A stretch of 64,000 nt of DNA from contig JAFKGQ010000012.1 in the NCBI GenBank assembly GCA_017307755.1, positions 248,001 through 312,000 on the forward strand, written 5' to 3'. The notes under the pieces are model-generated. The model had not been told where the DNA came from. It saw nothing but the letters and a program-made list of their open reading frames with translations, and ran no database searches. A program made the position numbers and the translations under genes. Shown here piece after piece: positions 54,076-62,094 of the stretch (position 1 is its first letter; the number at the start of each line of letters is the position of its first letter). This stretch comes from Chitinophagaceae bacterium. GTDB taxonomy: Bacteria; Bacteroidota; Bacteroidia; Chitinophagales; Chitinophagaceae.

Positions 54076-54238
54076 GGAGCAACCTCCAGAGCAACCTCTA
54101 CAGTCCTTTGACAATCAGTCGTTCGGATATCCGAACAGCAGGTTAAGAGGTTTGAAGGCGATGGCATTTTCGCATGGATTCACTTTTTACATTGATGTTC
54201 AATTTGAAGACTCGGCAAAAGGCGGTGCGCAAAAATGA
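54062..54238 (+). CDS. Small ORF, 58 residues, unknown
   Basis: ATG 54062 to TGA 54236-54238, overlapping the end of the immunity remnant. It begins MKIYREQPPEQPLQSFDNQS and ends with the strand-like GFTFYIDVQFEDSAKGG, which reads as natural protein. A perfect 16-bp palindrome, GTTCGGATATCCGAAC (54121-54136), lies inside it. It could be a real small gene, the remains of a longer one, or chance. No ribosome binding site is evident. Confidence 0.3.
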   Translation: MKIYREQPPEQPLQSFDNQSFGYPNSRLRGLKAMAFSHGFTFYIDVQFEDSAKGGAQK

Positions 54239-54242
54239 AAAA

Positions 54243-54275
54243 AACGGAGGAAGGCGCCTCCCGCCTTCCTCCGTT
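54243..54275 (-). terminator. Strong hairpin terminator for the leftward peptidase E gene
   Basis: A perfect 14-bp stem (54243-54256 with 54262-54275, AACGGAGGAAGGCG on the plus strand) and a 5-base loop. On the minus strand it is followed by a T-rich run (complement of 54239-54245), so it should stop leftward transcripts arriving from the peptidase E gene 190 bp away. The sequence between the hairpin and 54466 shows no gene. Confidence 0.7.
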
Positions 54276-54465
54276 AAATGACGGGTCACCACCCATCATT
54301 GATAACCAATGGCAATTCATGGAACTGCCGTAGCACATCCTGGATGGAGCCGTTCATACTCGATTGATAGCTATCCAATCTTCACTTGACAGCCTTGCAA
54401 ACGTGAGATATTAGTTGCAGAATTTCAAACCAGGAACACAACGGAAATAAAGAAATTACAGATGG

Positions 54466-55215
54466 TTAATCATTGCCATTTGTCCGTTCTGAATGGGAGC
54501 AAGGGAAGGTTGTTGGTATCAAACAGGTCGGGCATATGGCGCCAGTTATTGCAGGGGTAAACAGCTTCCACTGTCCCTCGGAGATGACTTCAATAGTACC
54601 ATCGGTCACTTTAATGGCTGTCTGATCGTCAATCGCATATGAAGGCACGGGTATCGTTGCAGCCAACTTTTCCAGGCTAGCCAGGGAGTTCTCCGGAAAC
54701 CATTCATGATCCAGATGCGGATGCAGCGCAAAATCAAGCAATCCCAGCGATTTATTGCTTTCGGCTGGCAGAGTATGACTACCATAGGTAGTTCCAAAAC
54801 GGGTCATTATCATGCTCCCGGCGCTTAAGCCAACGTAGACCGTATTACGCAGCAGCGATGGCAAAAGGTCAGCCAGTCCGGACTGCTGCATCCAGTAGCA
54901 CAGATACTGGCAGTCGCCTCCTCCTACGAGCAAGGCGTCAGTCTTTTGAAGCATGGGTAGCCAAAGCTCTTGTTTGATGCTGGGCAGCGCAGTAAGTTCC
55001 AGCACTCCTAAAGACTTCCATCCCAATTCGCAGAAGGGGGCTCCCAGTGATCCGCAAATGACTCTTCGTGCTATATCAGCACCGCCGGGCAAGGCGTATA
55101 TTGCGGTGGGGATGAAAAGAGCAGTTGCCTCGTCAATCGGTTTACCCAGAAAGTCAACCAGTGCATTGCGAATGCTCGTGTTGCTGATGCCTGCTGAAGT
55201 GAGAAGAATTTTCAT
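54466..55215 (-). CDS. pepE: Peptidase E (S51 family dipeptidase, class I glutamine amidotransferase-like)
   Basis: A 249-residue cytoplasmic enzyme that removes N-terminal Asp from dipeptides in characterised members. The N-terminus KILLTSAGISNTSI, the segment LLVGGGDCQYLCYWM, and the nucleophile elbow GLSAGSMIM with the catalytic Ser are typical of the S51 family. LDFALHPHLDHEW follows and supplies the His of the active site. I choose ATG 55215; the frame continues to TTG 55236. The end of the gene (54553-54765) is duplicated as a broken copy at 41642-41854. The gene is followed by a strong terminator hairpin at 54243-54275. Confidence 0.93.
   Translation of the reverse strand: MKILLTSAGISNTSIRNALVDFLGKPIDEATALFIPTAIYALPGGADIARRVICGSLGAPFCELGWKSLGVLELTALPSIKQELWLPMLQKTDALLVGGGDCQYLCYWMQQSGLADLLPSLLRNTVYVGLSAGSMIMTRFGTTYGSHTLPAESNKSLGLLDFALHPHLDHEWFPENSLASLEKLAATIPVPSYAIDDQTAIKVTDGTIEVISEGQWKLFTPAITGAICPTCLIPTTFPCSHSERTNGND
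54553..54765 (-). repeat. pepE: Source copy of the 213-bp peptidase E duplication
   Basis: This segment of the intact gene is repeated at 41642-41854 with 5 mismatches and no gaps. Both copies have the same orientation, so they are direct repeats 12.9 kb apart and could recombine to delete everything between them. Confidence 0.9.
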
Positions 55216-55317
55216 GTGATGATCGTCTTCGTTCAAAATTAGAACATACTTTTAAGCATGAAAAGCCTCCACTGCGACAATTTTAGGGTGAAAAGCGACA
55301 CCAGACGATTCGCTCCA

Positions 55318-56055
55318 TTACCAGGGACTCTCATTCCCTTCTTCCAAATAGTCCTTGCTAAAATATTTCCCGGTTGGGCCATCCGGGGGCAGTATAGCGT
55401 GTGATACAACAAAAGCCGCGGCATCTTCTACTGAACCTGTACCTCTATGTTGGTTGAAATCAGTGGCAGTATATCCCGGGTCCACGACGTTCACTTTTAT
55501 CGGGGTATCTTTCAACTCATACGCCAAGGCAACAGTATATGCATTTAACGCTGTTTTGGAGGGGCCGTATGCGGCTCCTTTAATCTTGTAGTATATCCAG
55601 GATGGATCGCTATGTAATGTCAGGGACGCTAAGCCTGAGGTGACATTAACAATGGATGCAGCCGAGGCTTGTTTAAGCAGGCTTAGGAATGTCTGAGTGA
55701 CCTGGATGACTCCAAAAAAATTGGTTTCAAATACTGTCCTTATCGTCTCAATATCCACCGAACTGGGAGATTGCGGGTAGCCGCCAAATATACCGGCATT
55801 GTTAATTAATAAGTCTAATGAACCTTTTTGGTCATAGATCAGTTGATAGGCATCTTTTATCGTTTGCTGATCGGTCGCATCCAGTTTGATTGCTGCTATA
55901 TTTGTAAACCCTTCTTTATTGAGTTTTTCTGCGGCTTCCTGTCCTTTAAGCAGGTCCCTGGATCCTAAATATACGAAGTACCCCTTTTTTAATAATTGCC
56001 GGGTTGTTTCAAATCCGATGCTTTTATTAGCGCCCGTGACTAATGCTGTTTTCAT
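55318..56055 (-). CDS. Short-chain dehydrogenase/reductase (classical SDR)
   Basis: A 245-residue NAD(P)-dependent oxidoreductase. The N-terminal cofactor motif is TGANKSIGFE (TGxxxxIG), followed by KLDATDQQ, the structural NNAGIFGG motif, the catalytic Ser in NVTSGLASL, and the YGPSK active site (YxxxK) with the following TALNAYT helix. The C-terminus has KVNVVDPGYTATDF. Basic residues after the first strand (GSRDLLKG) favour NADPH. It lies 60 bp downstream of the AraC-type regulator gene on the same strand, so the two may be co-transcribed and the enzyme controlled by that regulator. Substrate unknown. Confidence 0.93.
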   Translation of the reverse strand: MKTALVTGANKSIGFETTRQLLKKGYFVYLGSRDLLKGQEAAEKLNKEGFTNIAAIKLDATDQQTIKDAYQLIYDQKGSLDLLINNAGIFGGYPQSPSSVDIETIRTVFETNFFGVIQVTQTFLSLLKQASAASIVNVTSGLASLTLHSDPSWIYYKIKGAAYGPSKTALNAYTVALAYELKDTPIKVNVVDPGYTATDFNQHRGTGSVEDAAAFVVSHAILPPDGPTGKYFSKDYLEEGNESPW

Positions 56056-56115
56056 TATCGATATGTCTATTTTGAATGCAAAATTAACAGACCATAAGGT
56101 TCCAGAGTGGAACTC

Positions 56116-57021
56116 CTATCGGTTGGTATGGTACTTTTCCCGGAAATTCTTTCTAAAATCCATGGGTGTTTGTCCGCTAATTCGTTTAAAAAAGCGGTTG
56201 AAATAGGATGCATCTTCAAATCCAAGTTGGAATGCGATCTCTTTCATAGAATTCTCCGTGTGAAATAAAAGCTGTTTGGCTTCCAGCATTAATCGATCAT
56301 GGATATGAATAATGGCGGGCTTCCCACTCTGTTGCTTGATAACATCACTCAAATGACCTGCAGAGATATTTAACATGCCTGCATAAGAAGATACTTCGTG
56401 TTCCTGACAAAAAGATTCCTCCACTTTGGAAAGGTACCTGTTTAGCAGCATTTTACTTTCATCGGCATTATTATGTTCGTTGAACTGATCCCCGTATAGC
56501 CTGCTCAAATAAACGAGCAATATTTTCATATATGAAAGCAAAAGCGTATGGCGCCAGTTCTCTTTCGATTCGAACTCAATCAGGAGTTTGGTAAGCAGAT
56601 CTTCTACGAATATGACCTCACGGTCCCCCAGGAGCAATTCATGGCCATTTTTGGGGTTTTGGATAATGGGTAGCGTTTTCAATATGTTTTCACTATCGGA
56701 AGCCAGAAAGTCTTTGTTAAAGCTTAAGATGATTCCTGTCATAGGTTTGATTTCTTCCTTTAAATGCACTTGATGGGGGACGATAAAATAAAAGGAATTA
56801 TCTCTTGAGTCATAAGATTTCATGTCAATCCAATGTCTGCTGGAGCCCTTTTTTACAAACACCATTAGATAATAATCTTTACGGTGCGGCACCAGAAAGC
56901 GAGAAAGATTGGGTTTATCCGTATCCAAGACCCGGTCTATTCTGAACATTTTATGACCAGATAATGCTTTGGGCTCAAAACTATAAAGAGGAATTGTATT
57001 GACTTGCTGGACGGTTTGCAT
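56116..57021 (-). CDS. AraC-family transcriptional regulator
   Basis: A 301-residue regulator. The N-terminal 180 residues form a cupin-like ligand domain (YYLMVFVKKGSSRHWIDM, NSFYFIVPHQVH). The C-terminal 100 residues hold two helix-turn-helix units: HEVSSYAGMLNISAGHLSDV with the following helix, and MKEIAFQLGFEDASYFNRFF, then PMDFRK, the AraC signature. It is the upstream partner of the SDR gene. The promoter is expected just upstream of 57021, next to the repeats flanking tRNA-Arg; no TAnnTTTG match was found there. Confidence 0.94.
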   Translation of the reverse strand: MQTVQQVNTIPLYSFEPKALSGHKMFRIDRVLDTDKPNLSRFLVPHRKDYYLMVFVKKGSSRHWIDMKSYDSRDNSFYFIVPHQVHLKEEIKPMTGIILSFNKDFLASDSENILKTLPIIQNPKNGHELLLGDREVIFVEDLLTKLLIEFESKENWRHTLLLSYMKILLVYLSRLYGDQFNEHNNADESKMLLNRYLSKVEESFCQEHEVSSYAGMLNISAGHLSDVIKQQSGKPAIIHIHDRLMLEAKQLLFHTENSMKEIAFQLGFEDASYFNRFFKRISGQTPMDFRKNFREKYHTNR

Positions 57022-57070
57022 AATCGAATTTAAGAATTTGCCTTAAAACCGGCAGTTCTTCCCAGGGATG

Positions 57071-57145
57071 GCGAACGAGTTCGCACCGCTCATGAACACA
57101 AAAGCCCCGTACTATCGTGCGAGGCTTCGTGACCCGGATTGGATT
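57071..57145. repeat. Outer copy of a tRNA-associated repeat unit
   Basis: It begins with GCGAACGAGTTCGCACCG (57071-57088) and ends with TTCGTGACCCGGATTGGATT (57126-57145), with an imperfect hairpin (about 57100-57127) between. The same three parts recur in the same order at 57240-57317, where the last 16 bases are the 3' end of tRNA-Arg. This copy lacks the rest of the tRNA. GCGAAC/GTTCGC at its start can fold as a small stem. Confidence 0.8.
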
Positions 57146-57239
57146 ACTTTCAGTGATCCAAATACACCTGCGAGGGGCTTACCCGAAAACCTACGGCCCT
57201 CCTTCCGTCGGGCCTGGTTTTTTGCGACGGTCCGCTCTT

Positions 57240-57317
57240 GCGAACGAGTTCGCACCGCGTCCCTTACGCAAAAAACCCTCGGCGTATGCCGAGGGTTTTC
57301 GTGACCCGGATTGGATT
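57240..57317. repeat. Inner copy of the tRNA-associated repeat unit
   Basis: GCGAACGAGTTCGCACCG (57240-57257), a perfect terminator hairpin (57272-57299), and TTCGTGACCCGGATTGGATT (57298-57317), which runs into the 3' end of tRNA-Arg. The same outer boundaries occur at 57071-57145. A 3' tRNA duplication like this is what site-specific integration or a tandem duplication leaves behind. Confidence 0.8.
57272..57299 (-). terminator. Terminator hairpin of tRNA-Arg
   Basis: AAAACCCTCGGC, a four-base loop GTAT, and the perfect complement GCCGAGGGTTTT. The hairpin starts 2 bases past the 3' end of the tRNA on the minus strand and ends in a run of T, so it should end the tRNA transcript. It is symmetrical and may also work on plus-strand transcripts. 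Confidence 0.8.
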
Positions 57318-57375
57318 CAAACCAATGACCGCTTGCTTAGAAGGCAAGAGCTCTATTCAGCTGAGCTACCGGGTC
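57302..57375 (-). tRNA. tRNA-Arg (anticodon TCT)
   Basis: A 74-base cloverleaf on the minus strand. The acceptor stem is GACCCGG with CCGGGTC and an A discriminator. The D-arm contains AGCTCAGCTGAATAGAGCT, the anticodon stem CTTGC/GCAAG encloses a loop with anticodon TCT, and the T-arm ATTGG/CCAAT encloses TTTGAAT. CCA is not encoded. A hairpin terminator follows directly. The last 16 bases are repeated at 57130-57145. Confidence 0.93.
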
Positions 57376-57548
57376 AATATCTGCCGGAGGGATACCATCC
57401 GCCGGAGGGGGCCCCGGCTGAAATGGCTGCAAAGCTAAAAAAAAACCAGTTAGGGACCAAACTGTGGATGATTTTCCCCAATTTGAAAGGCTATCCCTCA
57501 ATCTATATAAAAAATAGTCTGTTCCGGGGTGGGGGGGCGGCTGTTCTG

Positions 57549-59507
57549 TTATTTTTTTAACAATAGTACGGACGTAAAGGGGGGCAGATCCACCTTGCCC
57601 TGGTAGGTCCGGCCGGAAAGATCGGCGTAGGTCCCATTCAGGGTTACAGACCGGTTAGCCTTTGTCGAATTATATTCAAACAATACCTGGTCGCCCGGGA
57701 GGGCCACCACTGAGCTTTTATCCTTCCCAAAGCCTGTCTTCCATTGCCCCAGATCGCCTTTTACCTGTACCTGATTGCCTCCTCCGGGTCTTGTCGTCAC
57801 TCTGAAAAAGGGGGTTTTTCCGTTGGCGCGCTGTGCATATTTGTTGTCATCGAAGTCTGCATAGGATGAGATGTCCCCCGTGATGGCTGAACTGAGCTCG
57901 AGCACAGTTTCATTGTCCGATCTGGCTACCGCGGTATTGTCCATGATCCTGTTATTGCGTACGGTGCCCTTGACCAGTACACGACGCAGAGATAGCTGAA
58001 ATCCATTGTCATAAAGCGTATTTCCCCTAACCGTCACTTCATGGGCGTCCTGTAAAAAAATACCTCCTGTACAGCGGCTGACGGTGTTGCCGCTGACGTT
58101 GATCCTGGCGCTATTATGGTCCAGGTAAATGCCGTAGGCGATGGACGCATGTTTTCTGTCCGTGCCGTCCGGAGCGGTGATACCATCCAGGACGATGTTG
58201 CCGATGATGGATGAGGTGTCCCTTTGCGCGAGCGTATCGGCATTCCCTGACCAGGTGTATATCCCGCCCCCATCGTCTTTGACAAAAGCGAAAGACCGGA
58301 TCGCATTATTTTGGATGGTGTTGCCGTCCCCGTTAAAAAAGATGGGACTATAGCCGGTGCTGTCTATCTGGTTGTATCGGATGATATGGTTGGATCCCGC
58401 CACGTAAATGCCGGTGTAGGAGGTGTCTGAGGAGCCCAGTCCCGGGATGGCGCCTGTTAGCGAAATCTTGTTATCCTGGATAAGGCTGCCGGTACCTTCC
58501 ATCTTGATGGCGTCGCTGTTGGTGCTCCTGATCTCCGAACGTTCGACGGCGATGTCAGCAGCCTTTACAGCTTTTATGGCATTGCGGCCGGCAAAGGAAA
58601 TATTGCAGTCGGTGATATGTATGTCGGAGGCATTGGTAAGATCGAAGATGTCGAAATTACTGCCCCCGAAGGCGATGCCTTTAAAAACAAGATGGCTTTG
58701 ATCTTTTATCACGACAAGGTTGTCGACGCTGCCGGCCATGATGGTAGTGCCTGAAGGGTCGTCACCCTCAAAATAAAGGTTCATGGTCCGGGTCTTTGGA
58801 TCATAATACCATTCTCCTTTTTTGTCCAGGGTGCGTATATCGTTCTGTATAAAATAGCCGAACTGATCGGTGGGTTCTGCATAGCTGCCGCTTCTATAAT
58901 TCAAAGTATTTCCCGATTGGGAAATGATCCTGTTCCGGTCGAGAATATAGTGGTTTTTGCGAATGACGGCCTCAGCGCCCGTCCAATCCGGTCCATTCGC
59001 AAGACTATTGTCTGTAATGGACTGATTTTTTACGTGACTTTGAATGGTAAGATAGCCGCCATTCGGCTCGTCCGCATTGGGTGTTCGTCCCATAGGCATT
59101 GTCTTTCCGGCGATGGTCAGCACATTTACGGCCACTCCGCAATCAGGGCAGGGGGCTGTCCAGATCCCTTTTCCCTGAGATGTCCAGCCTGTAAGTTTTG
59201 ACAGGCCCGAGACAACCGGCATATCGCCGGCGCCGTATGTGGAAAGTACGATCGGCTGGCCGGCTGCACCCGATTGTATAATCTTAAGGGGCCCGATAAA
59301 AACGCTTCCCCGTTGGAGCAGTACGGAGTCCCCGGGACGCAGGTTGGAAAAATAGGCATTTAACTTGTATAGTGTCTTCCATGGTGTAGCAGCGTGTTGG
59401 GCTTGGGCCGCCGTTCGGGAGTCGTCGCCAGTGCTGGAAGAGAAGTAATAAGTATTGCCGCTGGCAGATAATGCCGTAAATAGAAATAATATATACAGCG
59501 ATCGCAT
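57549..59507 (-). CDS. Exported right-handed parallel beta-helix protein
   Basis: A 652-residue exported protein; ATG 59507 gives a clean signal peptide (MRSLYILFLFTALSASG), while the frame is open from 59558. The N-terminal part has TYYFSSSTGDDSRTAAQAQ and TPWKTLYKLNAYFSNLRPGD, a common start of these proteins. The middle (about 280-530) is a ladder of Asn-rich beta-helix coils (GSLIQDNKISLTG, NHIIRYNQIDSTG, NTIQNNAIRSF). The fold is that of polysaccharide lyases and glycan epimerases, but no catalytic triad can be named from sequence alone. It lies next to and divergent from an exopolysaccharide cluster, so it may act on a surface polymer. Confidence 0.85.
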   Translation of the reverse strand: MRSLYILFLFTALSASGNTYYFSSSTGDDSRTAAQAQHAATPWKTLYKLNAYFSNLRPGDSVLLQRGSVFIGPLKIIQSGAAGQPIVLSTYGAGDMPVVSGLSKLTGWTSQGKGIWTAPCPDCGVAVNVLTIAGKTMPMGRTPNADEPNGGYLTIQSHVKNQSITDNSLANGPDWTGAEAVIRKNHYILDRNRIISQSGNTLNYRSGSYAEPTDQFGYFIQNDIRTLDKKGEWYYDPKTRTMNLYFEGDDPSGTTIMAGSVDNLVVIKDQSHLVFKGIAFGGSNFDIFDLTNASDIHITDCNISFAGRNAIKAVKAADIAVERSEIRSTNSDAIKMEGTGSLIQDNKISLTGAIPGLGSSDTSYTGIYVAGSNHIIRYNQIDSTGYSPIFFNGDGNTIQNNAIRSFAFVKDDGGGIYTWSGNADTLAQRDTSSIIGNIVLDGITAPDGTDRKHASIAYGIYLDHNSARINVSGNTVSRCTGGIFLQDAHEVTVRGNTLYDNGFQLSLRRVLVKGTVRNNRIMDNTAVARSDNETVLELSSAITGDISSYADFDDNKYAQRANGKTPFFRVTTRPGGGNQVQVKGDLGQWKTGFGKDKSSVVALPGDQVLFEYNSTKANRSVTLNGTYADLSGRTYQGKVDLPPFTSVLLLKK

Positions 59508-59806
59508 AGAAGGGATTTGTGTAAAAAAAATGAGCGGACAGCTAGGCAGTACCAACAAAATTAACTATTTTGCAGCGCAATTCACCCCCCTAAGGCCAAT
59601 CGTAACATTTTTTTAGAACACTGTTTGTTCTATAGGTTAGCCTCCCAACCCTGTCTGAGGTTCTTCGGACGTTCGATATCCTGTTTAAAAGTGTAGAATT
59701 ATCATTCTCCCTGACAAATCTGCAGGAACCATGGTAAATTTTGACGTATTGCTTTCTACATGGAATTGGTAATGTATATGACAGCTGAACACAAAATGTT
59801 ACTTTA
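59508..59806. other. Divergent intergenic region before the exopolysaccharide cluster
   Basis: A 299-bp region between the beta-helix gene (leftward) and the priming transferase gene (rightward), so it must hold promoters for both. On the minus strand CAAAATTA at 59556-59563 reads TAATTTTG, a full TAnnTTTG match 49 bp from the beta-helix ATG. A 7-bp inverted repeat, TAGAACA (59614-59620) and TGTTCTA (59626-59632), could bind a dimeric regulator. No small gene is seen. Confidence 0.35.
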
Positions 59807-61177
59807 ATGAGATTGAGACCCAGAGAAATCCATCTTCTCCTACTGTCGATCGATCTGATTATGTTAAACCTTAGCTTCCAAGTGGTAAAGTTTTTTTTGG
59901 AAGGTGATGATCCGGACTGTTTGAGAAGATTGCTTATTATTTTGAATGTGGGCTACCTGGTTATCAGCCCTATCTTCGTGGAAGATCTTAGGAACATGAA
60001 AACAGACTACCCTAAGATGGTCCGTTCGCTTATCCGGAGATTTGTTTATTATTTTGCATTTGATGCGCTTGTGCTGATCTGTTTTGACCAAGTGCCATCA
60101 TGTCCGAAGCGGCAGTTCCTAGCTACATTCGTAGTTTTCTTTCTGGGCAAGCTGGCCTTATCTTCGTGGTATTTTTACCGTTATTCTTTCAAAACTCATT
60201 TATACCGCAGACCTACCGTCATTATCGGCAATAATAAATTAGGCAACCATCTGCAGAATTATTTTAGCATCAATAAATATCTCGGGATCCGTCCTCTTGG
60301 GGTATTGTCGGAAGTCCCGGTGCAATCGCAGGACAGGAATGTCCTTGGATCGCTGGCAGATTTTCAAAAAGTCTTTGACGACCGGCCTTTTGAGGATGCA
60401 TTTATTGCATTACCCCTTACCAAGGGGGACATGATAGCGGAGTTGATAAAAATAGCGGAGAGGAATGGGGTAAGGACGCATATTGTGCCTTATTACCAGG
60501 GAATGAATAAGATAAATTTCAAGGTAGGGAACCTGGGCGAGATCCCCCTGCTGGAGATGCGCTCCTTCCCCCTGGATATTTATGCCAACCGTTTTCTAAA
60601 AAGAGCTTTTGATATTATTTTTGCAAGTGTTATGATCGTCCTCTTATTCCCGGTGGGGTTGTTGATAGCGCTTGCCATCAAGTTGACAAGCAAAGGCCCT
60701 GTTTTCTTCCATGTCAATCGGCTGGGCGTGACCGGGAAACCTTTTAAGATCTATAAGTTCAGGACGATGAAACATGATCCCACCGGCGCTTCCACGCACA
60801 AGTCCACTTCAAAGAATGACGAACGGATCACCAGTATCGGGAAAATATTGAGAAAGCTAAGTCTTGATGAGCTGCCGCAATTGCTGAATGTACTGACCAA
60901 TGAGATGTCGGTGGTTGGTCCAAGGCCTCATCGTATCAACCTGAACAAAGACTTGCAGCAAAAGATGGGACGTTATATGCTGCGGCATACGATAAAGCCC
61001 GGTATTACGGGATGGGCCCAGGTCAATGGATGGAGAGGACCCACCGACACGAAGCTGCAATATTATGGAAGGACGTTGCATGACTTGTGGTATGTCGAAC
61101 ACTGGAATTTTTTCCTGGACCTATACATTATCTTCCTCACGGCCTTTAGAAAGAAGACAATTCTGACAGCATTCTGA
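59807..61177 (+). CDS. Polyprenyl glycosylphosphotransferase (exopolysaccharide priming, WcaJ-like)
   Basis: A 456-residue inner-membrane enzyme that transfers a sugar-1-phosphate to undecaprenyl phosphate and starts a repeat unit. Four N-terminal membrane helices lie in residues 1-130, followed by a CoA-binding-like domain (RRPTVIIGNNKLGNHLQ). After another helix (IIFASVMIVLLFPVGLLIAL) comes the catalytic bacterial sugar transferase domain, with FKIYKFRTMKHD, SLDELPQLLNVL, EMSVVGPRPH and KPGITGWAQVNGWRG. These motifs and the length match undecaprenyl-phosphate glucose/galactose phosphotransferases. It is the first gene of the polymer cluster that continues with Wza- and Wzc-like genes. Confidence 0.94.
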   Translation: MRLRPREIHLLLLSIDLIMLNLSFQVVKFFLEGDDPDCLRRLLIILNVGYLVISPIFVEDLRNMKTDYPKMVRSLIRRFVYYFAFDALVLICFDQVPSCPKRQFLATFVVFFLGKLALSSWYFYRYSFKTHLYRRPTVIIGNNKLGNHLQNYFSINKYLGIRPLGVLSEVPVQSQDRNVLGSLADFQKVFDDRPFEDAFIALPLTKGDMIAELIKIAERNGVRTHIVPYYQGMNKINFKVGNLGEIPLLEMRSFPLDIYANRFLKRAFDIIFASVMIVLLFPVGLLIALAIKLTSKGPVFFHVNRLGVTGKPFKIYKFRTMKHDPTGASTHKSTSKNDERITSIGKILRKLSLDELPQLLNVLTNEMSVVGPRPHRINLNKDLQQKMGRYMLRHTIKPGITGWAQVNGWRGPTDTKLQYYGRTLHDLWYVEHWNFFLDLYIIFLTAFRKKTILTAF

Positions 61178-61252
61178 TCGATTTATTATAAATTATTAAC
61201 CTCTTAATAAACCCGCAATCAACCCCAAAACCGTAAATACATACAATCATAA

Positions 61253-62044
61253 ATGAAAAATAGCAATCGATCATCGCTGCAGGTGTCCCTATATGCCCTA
61301 TGCTTTATTGCCGCCCTTACTTCCTGCACGTCTGCCAAACAATTTACTTATTTACGGGATGCCACTCCTAATCAGACCGTCAAGGGTGCGCCCAAGGCCC
61401 CCCCGGTGTACAAGATCAAGGAGGGGGACAACCTGTTTGTCAGCATTACTTCCCAGGACCCGGAAATGAATAAGATCGTCGATCCCGCGAATGGCAATCA
61501 GAATAGTCTGACTTATGAAGGGGGAGCGTCCAGGGCGCTGAACGGGAATATCGTGCATGCGGACGGGACTATCCAACTGCCGATGTTGGGGAAGGTGGCC
61601 GTGGAAGGCAAGACCATCAGCGAGGCTGAGGAACAGATCAGGGTTGCGGCAAAGGATTATCTGAAGGAAGTAGCCGTAAAGGTGCGGGTGCTGACCTACA
61701 AGATCACGGTCGTGGGAGAAGTGAAGATGCCGGGAGTATTTTACAACTACAACAGCTATATAACGATCTTTGATGCTATCGGGCTTGCCCAGGGAACTAC
61801 GGATTTTGCTAAGCTGGCTGACGTACTGGTGGTGAGGAACACCCCGGCTGGCGCCAGGACCTATTCGCTGAACCTGAACAGTAAATCATCGCTTGCATCG
61901 GACGCTTATTATCTTCAGCCTGGCGACGTCGTTCTCCTTCAGCCTGGAAAGAACAAGGGGCTGGCGCAAAAGCTACCATTTGCGGGAGTGCTCGTTGGGT
62001 CAGCATCCGCTATTTTGCTGTTGCTGAACTATCTGCATAAATAA
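61253..62044 (+). CDS. Wza-like polysaccharide export lipoprotein
   Basis: A 263-residue outer-membrane lipoprotein with the lipobox AALTSC at about residue 25. The polysaccharide-export domain starts YKIKEGDNLFVSITSQDPEM and includes DGTIQLPMLGKVAVEGKTI. A SLBB-type beta-grasp follows (YKITVVGEVKMPGVF, NYNSYITIFDAIGLAQG). The C-terminus ends in a membrane helix (LVGSASAILLLLNYL). These parts form the outer-membrane channel through which the polymer leaves, in partnership with the Wzc-like protein encoded 50 bp downstream. Start ATG at 61253. Confidence 0.94.
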   Translation: MKNSNRSSLQVSLYALCFIAALTSCTSAKQFTYLRDATPNQTVKGAPKAPPVYKIKEGDNLFVSITSQDPEMNKIVDPANGNQNSLTYEGGASRALNGNIVHADGTIQLPMLGKVAVEGKTISEAEEQIRVAAKDYLKEVAVKVRVLTYKITVVGEVKMPGVFYNYNSYITIFDAIGLAQGTTDFAKLADVLVVRNTPAGARTYSLNLNSKSSLASDAYYLQPGDVVLLQPGKNKGLAQKLPFAGVLVGSASAILLLLNYLHK

Positions 62045-62094
62045 GGAACCCGATCTGTCTGAAACATTATCGCAATTAAATTCCTGACATACGA

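Noticed and set aside
57117..57560. Plus-strand ORF of 147 codons across the tRNA region
   Set aside because: It runs through tRNA-Arg, its terminator and the repeats, and the translation has no protein-like composition.
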